Source: Rhizobium rosettiformans (GTDB lineage: Bacteria; Pseudomonadota; Alphaproteobacteria; Rhizobiales; Rhizobiaceae). Taken from it: 64,000 nt of DNA. Below are positions 55,400 to 63,538 of this stretch, piece after piece; positions within the stretch are counted from its first letter, which is position 1, and every line of letters starts with the position of its first letter. Both the position numbers and the translations under genes were made by a program. The notes under the pieces are model-generated. The model ran no database searches. It was not told the origin of the DNA and worked only from the letters and a program-made list of their open reading frames with translations. The stretch is taken from contig NZ_CP032405.1 in assembly GCF_016806065.1 (NCBI RefSeq), positions 4,058,001 to 4,122,000 of the forward strand, written 5' to 3'.

Positions 55400-56782
55400 A
55401 TGACGCTGTTCGATCAGATCCGGCGGGATCAGGACCGTAGCCCGGCGACCGGCCTGAAGGGCTTCTTCCGCTGGCTGCGTCATCGGCTGCCGACTGGCAT
55501 CTACGCCCGATCCCTGCTGATCATCATCCTGCCGATGCTGATCCTGCAGACGGTCGTCGCCTTCGTTTTCATGGAACGTCACTGGCAGCTCGTCACCGAG
55601 CGGCTTTCGGAAGCCGTGACACGAGACATCGCAGCTGTCATCGAACTTCTGCAGCGCTATCCTGACGACGAGGACTTCGCCACGATCGCCGATGTCGCCG
55701 CCAGCAAGTTGAGCCTGATGATCTCGCTCGAACCGGGAACCGAACTGCCCTCCCCGCGACCAAGCCCCTTCTTCTCAATTCTCGATCAGATCCTGTCCGA
55801 CGAGATCGCCGAGCAGATCCGTCGCCCCTTCTGGATCGACACGGTCGGAACCTCGCGCCTCGTCGAGATCCGCATCGTCATCGACGGCAGGACCTTGCGG
55901 ATCTTCGCCCCGCGCAATTCCGCCTATGCTTCCAACACCCATATCTTCCTGGTCTGGATGGTTTCGACCGCGCTCGTGCTGATCGCCATTTCCATCCTCT
56001 TCCTGCGCGGCCAGATCCGCCCGATCATGGCCTTGGCCAATGCCGCCGAAAGCTTTGGCAAGGGGCAACGTCCGCCGGAAGACTTCTCGCCGCGTGGAGC
56101 CGACGAAGTGCGACGCGCCGGCCTCGCTTTCATCCTGATGCGTGAGCGTATCGAACGGCAAATGGAACAGCGTACCGCCATGCTGGCGGGCGTCAGCCAT
56201 GACCTTCGCACCATCCTCACGCGTTTCCGCTTGCAGCTGGCGCTCGCCGGTGACGGGCCGGAGATCGACAACCTCAACCAGGATATCGATGACATGCAGA
56301 GCATGCTCGAAGGCTATCTCGATTTCGCCAAGGGAGAGGTCGAGGAAGATGTCGGCACACTCGATCTTGGCGACCTCTTCGAACGCGTCGCCGCCGACTT
56401 CAGCCTGCACAACCGCGCTTTCTCCTGGACGCTGGAGGGCGAGCCTCTGGTCCATGTGCGCCCCAATGCCTTCTCGCGCCTGGTGACCAACCTCGCCTCC
56501 AATGCGCGACGCTACGCACACAGGCTCGACATCGACGCCCGCCACACGGCGAAATGGCTGATCATCGTTTTCGACGACGACGGCCCGGGCATTCCCAAGG
56601 AATCGCGCGACGATGTCTTCAAACCCTTCTATCGGCTCGATGAAGCACGAAACCTGGATGCTTCCGGGACCGGGCTCGGTCTTGCAATCGCCCGCGACAT
56701 CGCCCGCAGCCACGGCGGCAACGTGACGCTCGAAGACAGCCCGCTCGGTGGCCTGCGCGCCATCATCCGCGTTCCCGTCTGA
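55400..56782 (+). CDS. Membrane sensor histidine kinase (EnvZ-like)
   Basis: A 460-residue kinase: TM1 (about 38-58), a periplasmic domain of about 120 residues, TM2 (about 182-202), HAMP (about 203-255), the dimerisation helix with H267 in SHDLRTILTRFRLQ, and a HATPase domain with NLASNARRYA, DDDGPGIP and GTGLGLAIAR. This layout is that of EnvZ. It follows the response regulator by 43 bp and completes a MarR-RR-HK operon. GAGGAAG lies upstream of the ATG. The signal is unknown. Confidence 0.92.
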   Translation: MTLFDQIRRDQDRSPATGLKGFFRWLRHRLPTGIYARSLLIIILPMLILQTVVAFVFMERHWQLVTERLSEAVTRDIAAVIELLQRYPDDEDFATIADVAASKLSLMISLEPGTELPSPRPSPFFSILDQILSDEIAEQIRRPFWIDTVGTSRLVEIRIVIDGRTLRIFAPRNSAYASNTHIFLVWMVSTALVLIAISILFLRGQIRPIMALANAAESFGKGQRPPEDFSPRGADEVRRAGLAFILMRERIERQMEQRTAMLAGVSHDLRTILTRFRLQLALAGDGPEIDNLNQDIDDMQSMLEGYLDFAKGEVEEDVGTLDLGDLFERVAADFSLHNRAFSWTLEGEPLVHVRPNAFSRLVTNLASNARRYAHRLDIDARHTAKWLIIVFDDDGPGIPKESRDDVFKPFYRLDEARNLDASGTGLGLAIARDIARSHGGNVTLEDSPLGGLRAIIRVPV

Positions 56783-56803
56783 GGTCATTTCGGCCAGTAA
56801 AAC

Positions 56804-56819
56804 GGGGCCCGAGGGCCCC
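56804..56819. terminator. Hairpin between the kinase and csaA genes
   Basis: GGGGCC-cgag-GGCCCC is a perfect 6-bp GC stem between convergent genes. It has no T-run on the plus strand. Confidence 0.55.
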
Positions 56820-56822
56820 TGG

Positions 56823-57167
56823 TCACATCATCTTCTTGCCGTTCGGTACAGGCTGCTCGACGGCCGCCAGCACGATGGCGCCATTCTCGTCCTCGAATCC
56901 GAGCGTCAGAACCTCCGAGCGAAACGGCCCGATCTGGCGGGGCGGAAAATTGACGACCCCAAGCACCTGGCGCCCCATCAGCATCTCCGGCGTGTAATGC
57001 ACGGTGATCTGCGCCGAAGACTTCTTGATACCGATCTCGGGACCGAAATCGATCTTCAGCTTGAAGGCCGGCTTGCGCGCTTCCGGGAAGTTCTCGACCT
57101 CAACGATCGTGCCGACGCGAATGTCGACCTTCTCGAAATCGGCAAAGGTGATCTCGGAACCGCTCAC
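56823..57167 (-). CDS. csaA: CsaA-type tRNA-binding protein
   Basis: A 114-residue stand-alone EMAP/tRNA-binding OB-fold protein. The pattern is [35 protein letters not shown], then [23 protein letters not shown], which is CsaA. It binds tRNA and has been reported to have chaperone activity in Bacillus. It starts with GTG overlapping the proC stop (GTGA), so it is translationally coupled to proC. Confidence 0.92.
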   Translation of the reverse strand: MSGSEITFADFEKVDIRVGTIVEVENFPEARKPAFKLKIDFGPEIGIKKSSAQITVHYTPEMLMGRQVLGVVNFPPRQIGPFRSEVLTLGFEDENGAIVLAAVEQPVPNGKKMM

Positions 57168-57982
57168 TGGGCGAGCTCCTCGGCCCTCTTGCGCGCCGCC
57201 TCGATCGCCTGATCGAACAGCGGCTGCATCGCATCATCAGCCATCAGCACAGAGAGGGCAGCAGCCGTCGTCCCACCAGGCGATGTCACGTTCTTGCGCA
57301 ATTGCGAGGCAGGGTCGGGGGACTGGTGCAACAATTCACCAGCCCCCGCGACCGTTTCTCGTGCGAGGCGCATGGCGAGGTCCGCCGGCAGGCCCGCTTT
57401 CCGGCCTGCCTCTGCCATGCATTCGACGAGGTAAAAGACATAGGCCGGTCCGCTACCAGAAACGGCGGTCACGGCATTGATGTCGGCTTCGCTCGAGACC
57501 CATTCGACCGGGCCGGACACCTGAAGAAGACGATGAACGACGTCGCGCTGCTCTTCGGAGACGGCAGCATTGGCAAAGGCACCAGTGACGCCACGGCCGA
57601 CCATGGCCGGCGTATTTGGCATGGCGCGCACCATGGCCGCCTTACCGAGATGGCCTTCCATCGAGGCGATGGTCTTGCCGGCTGCAACGGAAACCACCGT
57701 CGTCTTCGGCCCGACAACAGACGTGAGGCCCGGCAGGACCGCGTCCATGACCTGCGGCTTCAGGGCGAGAAAGAGAATATCAGCCTGCAGACCCACGGGC
57801 GGCGTGACAAAGTGCTGGGCACCGGCATCGTTGATCGCCGCCATCATCTTGTCGGAGGGACCCGGATCGAGCACCGTCACGGCACTGCCCTGCACACCGC
57901 TCTTCAGCCAACCGGCCAGCATCGCGCCGCCCATATTGCCGGCTCCGACGAGGACGATCTGTCCGAATGCGGCATCCGTCAT
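57164..57982 (-). CDS. proC: Pyrroline-5-carboxylate reductase
   Basis: A 272-residue NAD(P)H-dependent enzyme for the last step of proline synthesis. The Rossmann motif is [17 protein letters not shown] (10-26), followed by LALKPQVM and the C-terminal dimerisation domain with [20 protein letters not shown] and [14 protein letters not shown]. It is the middle gene of ybjN-proC-csaA, with 2 bp to the upstream gene and a 4-nt overlap with the downstream one. Confidence 0.97.
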   Translation of the reverse strand: MTDAAFGQIVLVGAGNMGGAMLAGWLKSGVQGSAVTVLDPGPSDKMMAAINDAGAQHFVTPPVGLQADILFLALKPQVMDAVLPGLTSVVGPKTTVVSVAAGKTIASMEGHLGKAAMVRAMPNTPAMVGRGVTGAFANAAVSEEQRDVVHRLLQVSGPVEWVSSEADINAVTAVSGSGPAYVFYLVECMAEAGRKAGLPADLAMRLARETVAGAGELLHQSPDPASQLRKNVTSPGGTTAAALSVLMADDAMQPLFDQAIEAARKRAEELAQ

Positions 57983-57984
57983 TC

Positions 57985-58485
57985 TCAGGCTTCTCCGACC
58001 GTCTCGAACAGGACGGCATCCATGGCGCTCTTGGCGTCCATGCCGGACCAGACCACGAACTGGAAGGCCTGATAGTAGGCTTCACAGGCATCGACAGCGG
58101 AGGAGAGAAGCACCTCGACCTGGCGATTGGTCGGCTCGGCACCACCGGCAAGCAGAAGAGACTGGCGGAAGATCACAACGTCTTCGTTCCGCCACAGGTC
58201 GAAATGGCCCATCAGCACCTGCCCGTTGACGTAGGACAGAAGCTTGATGACTTCGTTCAGGCGGTTTTCAGGGATCTTCAGATCGAAGGCGGAAGCCAGA
58301 TGCAGCGCCTCGAACTCCTCCATCCAGGAGAAGGAGACATGGTAATCGGCCCAGCGCCCCTCGACAGTCATTGCGATTTCGTCTTCGCCCGAACGCTCGA
58401 ACGACCAGTCATTGGTCGCCGCGACAAACTCGATCATGTCGACCGGGTTGGATTGGCGTTCGACTTCGATTTCCATGAGGCTCAT
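57985..58485 (-). CDS. YbjN domain protein
   Basis: A 166-residue YbjN-type protein: IEFVAATNDWSFERSGEDEIAM, then WADYHVSFSWMEEFEALHLASAFDLKIP and LSYVNGQVLMGHFDLWRNED. Structurally it resembles secretion chaperones; in E. coli overproduction affects motility and membranes. AAGGTGATGC precedes the ATG. It leads the operon with proC, an arrangement conserved in Rhizobiales. Confidence 0.88.
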   Translation of the reverse strand: MSLMEIEVERQSNPVDMIEFVAATNDWSFERSGEDEIAMTVEGRWADYHVSFSWMEEFEALHLASAFDLKIPENRLNEVIKLLSYVNGQVLMGHFDLWRNEDVVIFRQSLLLAGGAEPTNRQVEVLLSSAVDACEAYYQAFQFVVWSGMDAKSAMDAVLFETVGEA

Positions 58486-58654
58486 GCATCACCTTCTTGA
58501 CCGGAATGAATACGGGCACCCGGCGAACCGCCGGGCCACTCGGACACCTGAACCGGAAACTACTGAAAACGATTCCGAAGGACCCCAGGGTAGAACACGC
58601 ACCCTGTCCGAAACTTACGCGGCCCCCGCTCAGAATCATCGTTGAAAATCAGTG

Positions 58655-58801
58655 TATAATCGTCAGGGGCCAGCACCAGCCCCCTTCGCCATATTTGACT
58701 GTGTGACCTGTGGATGGCGCTTTCAGAATCGCCTTTGCATCACCCCATAAGCGACTCTGCCGATTGGCTTTTTCGCAGCTGTCCACAAGCTGCAATTTTT
58801 T
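58655..58801 (+). ncRNA. Candidate small RNA with orphan terminator
   Basis: A perfect -10 hexamer TATAAT (58655-58660) is followed by a 5' hairpin (GGGGC 58666-58670 with GCCCC 58679-58683) and, about 110 nt later, by GCAGCT-gtccaca-AGCTGC-AA-TTTTTT (58775-58801), a good intrinsic terminator. No plus-strand gene precedes this terminator; the nearest, the histidine kinase, ends 2 kb away after its own hairpin. A -35 is not obvious. The implied RNA is about 135 nt. No known sRNA family is recognised. Confidence 0.45.
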
Positions 58802-58846
58802 CGTGGGTTCCGGTCCACGCAACACCCGTCAAGGTGCTGAAAATGC

Positions 58847-58878
58847 AAAAAGACCCATAGCCACAGGCAATGGGTCTT
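58847..58878 (-). terminator. Intrinsic terminator of ubiK
   Basis: On the minus strand AAGACCCAT-tgcctgtggct-ATGGGTCTT forms a perfect 9-bp stem followed by TTT, about 50 bp after the ubiK stop. Confidence 0.8.
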
Positions 58879-58926
58879 CCTAAGCCTTGCGGCGTCTCGC
58901 GAAGCTAGATCGAAACGGGAGAGCCG

Positions 58927-59187
58927 TTACTTCGGCTGGGTCGAGAGCTGAGCCTCGAGAGCCTCGATGCGCTTCTGCAGCGCGTCGTTCTCTTCGCGCG
59001 CCTTCAGCGCCATCTCGCGCACCACGTCGAACTCTTCGCGTTTGACGAGATCCATGTTGTTCAGCCAGCGCTCGGCCTGGGCGTGGAACGCCGTTTCGAG
59101 TTCCTTGCGCACGCCCTGGGCGGCGCCGGCGGCGTCCGTCATCAACTTGGCGAAATCATCGAGAATACGGTTGGGGCCGGTCGACAT
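58927..59187 (-). CDS. ubiK: UbiK/BMFP family accessory protein
   Basis: An 86-residue protein of the membrane fusogenic/UbiK family. An amphipathic N-terminal half (NRILDDFAKLMTDAAGAAQG) is followed by a C-terminal coiled coil (REMALKAREENDALQKRIEALEAQL). UbiK helps organise the ubiquinone-biosynthesis complex. AGGAG lies 6 nt before the ATG. It is divergent from lgt. Confidence 0.88.
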   Translation of the reverse strand: MSTGPNRILDDFAKLMTDAAGAAQGVRKELETAFHAQAERWLNNMDLVKREEFDVVREMALKAREENDALQKRIEALEAQLSTQPK

Positions 59188-59377
59188 GGAAAACTCCTCT
59201 CAAGCAGACTGCGGACTGGAAAATCGGTACCTGCAGATGAGGTAGGACCAGACAGGCCGGCACGCAAGACGCGAAGGACAGATAAAGGTGGTTGACGGTG
59301 TCGCAGCCGCCTCGATTCCATCTTGACCGTGCCTATTCGCAACGCCATTTTCCAGCAGCATTAACGAAAGTACTCCA

Positions 59378-60226
59378 TTGTTGTCAGTTCTGGACCTTTT
59401 CGCCGCCGTATCCTTTCCCGCGATCGATCCGGTCGCCTTTTCGATCGGCCCGCTGGCGGTCCATTGGTATGGCCTCGCCTATGTTGCCGGCATACTCCTC
59501 GGCTGGTTGATCGCCCGCGATCTCCTGAAGCGCCCGCATCTGTGGCCGAACGGCCAGGCACCCGCCAGCTTACAACAGATCGACGACTTCATCCTGTGGG
59601 TCGCGATCGGCGTCGTTGCCGGCGGTCGTCTGGGCTACATCTTCTTCTATGACTTCGCCTCGGTTGCCGCCAATCCGATGCGCGCTATCGAAGTCTGGAA
59701 CGGCGGCATGTCCTTCCATGGCGGCTTCATCGGCGCGACGCTCGCCATGGTCTACTTCGCCCGGAAACATCAGATCCGCCTGTGGAGCCTCTTCGACCTG
59801 GTCGCCAGCGTCGTGCCGCTCGGCCTGCTGTTCGGGCGCATCGCAAACTTCATCAACGGCGAACTTTGGGGCCGGCCCGCCGATGTGCCGTGGGCGATGG
59901 CCTTTCCAACCGGAGGCCCCTTCCCCCGCCATCCGAGCCAGCTTTATGAAGCAGCGCTCGAAGGTCTGGTCCTGCTCATCCTGCTGCAGATCCTCGCCCG
60001 CGCATTCGGCGCCCTGCGCGCCCCCGGTCGCATCACCGGCATATTCGTTGCCGGCTACGCGTCGGCCCGTATCTTCGTCGAATTCTTCCGCGAGCCCGAC
60101 GTGCAGCTCGGCTATCTCTATGGCGGCTGGCTGACCATGGGCATGGTGCTGTCGCTACCGATGGTCGTGATCGGGATCTGGATTTTCGTGCGGTCGGGGC
60201 GTCAGACCACCGCGACCCAAGGCTGA
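59378..60226 (+). CDS. lgt: Prolipoprotein diacylglyceryl transferase
   Basis: A 282-residue inner-membrane enzyme that attaches diacylglycerol to the lipobox cysteine of prolipoproteins. It has seven membrane segments with the family motifs HWYGLAYVAG, GGRLGY, GGMSFHGGFIG and the signature GRIANFINGELWGRP. The start appears to be TTG at 59378 (or TTG 59381), with only a weak GAAAG upstream. It heads a four-gene plus-strand operon. Confidence 0.95.
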   Translation: MLSVLDLFAAVSFPAIDPVAFSIGPLAVHWYGLAYVAGILLGWLIARDLLKRPHLWPNGQAPASLQQIDDFILWVAIGVVAGGRLGYIFFYDFASVAANPMRAIEVWNGGMSFHGGFIGATLAMVYFARKHQIRLWSLFDLVASVVPLGLLFGRIANFINGELWGRPADVPWAMAFPTGGPFPRHPSQLYEAALEGLVLLILLQILARAFGALRAPGRITGIFVAGYASARIFVEFFREPDVQLGYLYGGWLTMGMVLSLPMVVIGIWIFVRSGRQTTATQG

Positions 60227-60235
60227 GGAGCCAAG

Positions 60236-61336
60236 ATGGCCACACCGCTCGCCGAAAAGATCAAGTCGCTGATCTCTGCCAATGGTCCGATCAGCATCAC
60301 GGACTATTTCGCCCTCTGCCTCGCCGACCCCGAACACGGCTACTATCGCACCCGCCATCCGTTCGGCCGTGCCGGCGATTTCGTCACGGCACCCGAGATT
60401 AGCCAGCTCTTCGGCGAAATGCTCGGCATCTTCATGATCAACACCTGGCAGCGCCACGGCGAACCGCGCGACGTGCGCCTCGTCGAAATCGGCCCTGGCC
60501 GCGGCACGATGATGGCCGACATGCTGAGGGTGATATCCCGTGCGGCACCCGAGCTCTACGAAACGGCGACCGTCCACCTCGTCGAAACAAGCGCACTCCT
60601 GAAACTCACCCAGATGGAAACGCTCTCCAGCCACGGCGACAAGGTCTCCTGGCACGAAAGCTTCGACGGCGTGCCTGAAGGGTTTACCCTGCTCGCAGCC
60701 AACGAACTCTTCGATGCCATCCCGATCCGCCAGTTCGTCAAGACCGCAGAGGGTTTTCGCGAACGCATGGTCGGTATCGACGACAATGACGAGCTGTGCT
60801 TCACGCTCGGCGTCGCAACGCTCGACCCGTCTATGCTGCCGCAGGGCGCCGATACGGCTGCCGATGGCGAAATCTTCGAAGTGGCCCCTGTCCGCCAGTC
60901 GGTGATGCTGACGATCTGCGAGCGCCTGAAGAGCAGCCACGGCACCGCGCTGATCATCGACTACGGCCACATGGTCACCAATTTCGGCGACACACTCCAG
61001 GCCGTGCGCGCCCATGAATATGATCCGCCGCTCGCCCATCCGGGGCTCGCTGATCTCACCAGCCATGTCGACTTCGAAAACCTCGCCCGCACCGCCCTTG
61101 CCGCCGGCGTGCATCTGAACGGCTGCATGCATCAGGGCGACTTCCTCGTCGGGCTCGGCATCGAGCAGCGCGCCGCCTCGCTTGGCCGCGACAAGGACGA
61201 GAAGATGCAAGCCGAAATCGTCGAGGCCGTGCACCGTCTCGCCGGCGCCGGCAATGGCTACATGGGCGAGTTGTTCAAGGTCATGGCGGTCTCCATGCCC
61301 GTCGTCCACTTGTTGCCATTCAAGTCCAAGCATTGA
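60236..61336 (+). CDS. MidA/NDUFAF7-type SAM-dependent methyltransferase
   Basis: A 366-residue class I methyltransferase of the former DUF185 family. The N-terminus has ISITDYFALCLADPEHGYY and FVTAPEISQLFGE; the SAM site is LVEIGPGRGTMMADML; then NELFDAIPIRQF and a C-terminal IDYGH block. Its mitochondrial relative NDUFAF7 dimethylates an arginine of a complex I subunit, so assembly of NADH dehydrogenase is the likely role. GAGGAG lies upstream. It follows lgt by 9 bp. Confidence 0.92.
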   Translation: MATPLAEKIKSLISANGPISITDYFALCLADPEHGYYRTRHPFGRAGDFVTAPEISQLFGEMLGIFMINTWQRHGEPRDVRLVEIGPGRGTMMADMLRVISRAAPELYETATVHLVETSALLKLTQMETLSSHGDKVSWHESFDGVPEGFTLLAANELFDAIPIRQFVKTAEGFRERMVGIDDNDELCFTLGVATLDPSMLPQGADTAADGEIFEVAPVRQSVMLTICERLKSSHGTALIIDYGHMVTNFGDTLQAVRAHEYDPPLAHPGLADLTSHVDFENLARTALAAGVHLNGCMHQGDFLVGLGIEQRAASLGRDKDEKMQAEIVEAVHRLAGAGNGYMGELFKVMAVSMPVVHLLPFKSKH

Positions 61337-61468
61337 CAGGACGGGGTGCGATCTGCACGATCGCGCCCGTTCCAAACGGCTCGAATTTGAAGAAAGCCGA
61401 TTGAATCCAATCGTTTCGCAGTATCCGCATTGCATACGCGTGATTTGCCAAGGCTCAGGAGACAAATC

Positions 61469-62263
61469 ATGAGCACAGCCGACCAGCCACGCCCCATCAC
61501 CGCAGAAAGCCTCGACGCCACGACTGCAGCCGGCATCCGCCACGGCTTCTTCACGCGTGACGGCGGCGTGTCGGAAGGCATCTACCGCGGCCTCAATGTC
61601 GGTCTCGGCTCGAATGACGACCCCGACAGGGTGCGCGAAAATCGCCGCCGGGTCAGCGCCTGGTTCGGCCTGCCGCCCGAACGGCTGGCCACCGCCCATC
61701 AGGTCCACTCCCCCGACGTCGTTGTGGTGGGTGCCAATTATGATGGCAGCCGGCCAGAGGCTGATGCCCAGGTCACGGCGAGCTCGGGCGTGGTGCTCGG
61801 CGTCTTGACCGCCGATTGCGGCCCGATCCTCTTCGCCGACCCTGAAAATCGAGTGATCGGTGCGGCCCATGCAGGCTGGAAGGGCGCACTGGGCGGCGTT
61901 CTCGAAAACACCGTGGACGCCATGATCGCGCTCGGCGCTCGCCGCGAGGCGATCCGAGCGACCCTCGGCCCTTCGATTTCCCAAAAGAATTACGAGGTCG
62001 GTCCGGAATTCGTCGACCGATTCCTTGCCACCAATCCGGCATTCGAGGCCTTCTTCACCCCTTCTTCCAAGCCCGGCCACGCGATGTTCGACCTGCCCGG
62101 CCTGACCATCATGCGCCTAAGCCAAGCTGGCGTCATCGCTGACAGCACCGGCCACTGCACCTATGCGGCGCCTGAGACGTTCTATTCCTATCGCCGGACG
62201 ACCCATGCGGGCGAACCCGACTATGGGCGGCAGATATCCGCGATCGCGATCATGGAGAAATAA
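61469..62263 (+). CDS. pgeF: Peptidoglycan editing factor / purine nucleosidase PgeF (YfiH)
   Basis: A 264-residue protein of the YfiH (multicopper polyphenol oxidase-named, DUF152) family. Zinc ligands are H80 in HQVHSPDV, C117 in TADCGPILF and H134 in AAHAGWKGALGG. E. coli YfiH (PgeF) prevents misincorporation of serine in peptidoglycan precursors, and other family members are purine nucleoside-converting enzymes. AGGAG stands 7 nt before the ATG at 61469. The order lgt-midA-pgeF is conserved in Rhizobiales. Confidence 0.92.
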   Translation: MSTADQPRPITAESLDATTAAGIRHGFFTRDGGVSEGIYRGLNVGLGSNDDPDRVRENRRRVSAWFGLPPERLATAHQVHSPDVVVVGANYDGSRPEADAQVTASSGVVLGVLTADCGPILFADPENRVIGAAHAGWKGALGGVLENTVDAMIALGARREAIRATLGPSISQKNYEVGPEFVDRFLATNPAFEAFFTPSSKPGHAMFDLPGLTIMRLSQAGVIADSTGHCTYAAPETFYSYRRTTHAGEPDYGRQISAIAIMEK

Positions 62264-62264
62264 G

Positions 62265-63416
62265 ATGGCCCTGCACTTCACCGAAAGCGAATTCTCCGCT
62301 CGTCGCACCCGCCTGATGGCCCGCATGGCCGAAGAAAAGCTCGACGCCCTGCTGCTCTTCGCCCAGGAGAGCATGTATTGGCTGACCGGTTACGACACCT
62401 TCGGCTACTGCTTCTTCCAGACCTTGGTCGTCAAGGCAGACGGCAGCCTGACGCTGCTCACCCGGACCCCCGACCTGCGTCAGGCCAAGCAGACCTCGGC
62501 GATCGAAAACATCGTCGTCTGGGTCGACCGGATGAATGCCGACCCAGCCGTCGATCTGCGCAATCTCCTGAGCGATCTCGATCTTCTCGGCATGCGCGTC
62601 GGCGTCGAATACGACACCCATGGCATGACCGGTCGCGTCGCACGGCTCGTCGACAACCAGCTCACCAATTTCTGCGAAGCCGTGGATGCCTCCTACCTCG
62701 TCAGCAATCTCCGCCTGGTCAAGTCACCGGCCGAGATCGCCAAGGTGACCGAGGCTGCAGAACTGGCCGACCTCGCCTTCGACGCCGCCCTGCCCCTGAT
62801 CGGACCCGGTGCCGACGAAGCGGAGATCCTCGCCGCCATGCAGTCGGCAGTGCTGGCCGGCGGCGGCGACTATCCGGCCAATCCCTTCGTCATCGGATCG
62901 GCCGCCGACGCGCTTCTCTGCCGCTACAAGTCGGGCCGCCGAAAGCTCTCTGCCAACGACCAGGTGACGCTCGAATGGGCCGGTGTCGCCTCCCATTATC
63001 ACGCTCCCATGCTGCGCACCGTCCTGATCGGCGACGTTACCTCCCGTCACCGCGAACTCTTTACGGCGGCGATCGAGGGTATGCGGGCGATCGAGCAGGT
63101 GCTGCGCCCCGGCCACACCTTCGGCGAGGTCTTCGACGCCCATGCCAAGGTCATGGACGACCGCGGCCTGACCCGGCATCGCTTCAATGCCTGCGGCTAT
63201 TCGGTCGGCGCACGTTTCGCGCCGTCCTGGATGGAGCACCAGATGTTCCATGCGGGCAACCCGCTGGAGATCGCAGCCGACATGACCGTCTTCGTGCACA
63301 TGATCATCATGGACAGTGACAAGGAAGCGGCGATGACCATCGGACACACCTACCTGACGACGGAAGCCGGCCCGCGCGCTCTCTCGCGCCATCCGCTCGA
63401 CCTGATCAGCGTCTGA
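62265..63416 (+). CDS. M24 family (creatinase/DoeA-like) hydrolase
   Basis: A 383-residue pita-bread-fold protein with an N-terminal creatinase domain (about 1-150) and an M24 catalytic domain. Positions that bind metal in true aminopeptidases are changed: the first Asp is E237 (LEWAG), the second is replaced in HAPMLRT (P248), and the usual HG-GIG motif reads CGYSVG (310-315) with WMEH following. This pattern resembles metal-independent creatinase and ectoine hydrolase DoeA rather than Xaa-Pro dipeptidase. It starts 1 bp after the pgeF stop (GGAGAAA upstream). The substrate is unknown. Confidence 0.85.
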   Translation: MALHFTESEFSARRTRLMARMAEEKLDALLLFAQESMYWLTGYDTFGYCFFQTLVVKADGSLTLLTRTPDLRQAKQTSAIENIVVWVDRMNADPAVDLRNLLSDLDLLGMRVGVEYDTHGMTGRVARLVDNQLTNFCEAVDASYLVSNLRLVKSPAEIAKVTEAAELADLAFDAALPLIGPGADEAEILAAMQSAVLAGGGDYPANPFVIGSAADALLCRYKSGRRKLSANDQVTLEWAGVASHYHAPMLRTVLIGDVTSRHRELFTAAIEGMRAIEQVLRPGHTFGEVFDAHAKVMDDRGLTRHRFNACGYSVGARFAPSWMEHQMFHAGNPLEIAADMTVFVHMIIMDSDKEAAMTIGHTYLTTEAGPRALSRHPLDLISV

Positions 63417-63477
63417 CGAAAGCTCGTCGGACGCCTTTGTCGAGGGGTGGCACGGTTTTGCCTGTCTGTTCAGGGAA

Positions 63478-63514
63478 TTGACAGCCTGATCATGCTAGTC
63501 ACATTAATTGTGAC
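63478..63514 (+). promoter_or_regulatory. Promoter and palindrome before the lipoprotein gene
   Basis: TTGACA (63478-63483), a 17-nt spacer, then ACATTA as a weak -10. The -10 region lies inside a perfect inverted repeat, GTCACA-ttaat-TGTGAC (63498-63514), so a dimeric regulator bound there could block the promoter. Confidence 0.5.
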
Positions 63515-63538
63515 AGGATCGAAGCGGAAGGACCCGCC

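Noticed and set aside
60155-62080. Minus-strand frame of 641 codons opposite lgt, midA and pgeF
   Set aside because: Three well-supported genes occupy the plus strand; the antisense frame has no family pattern.
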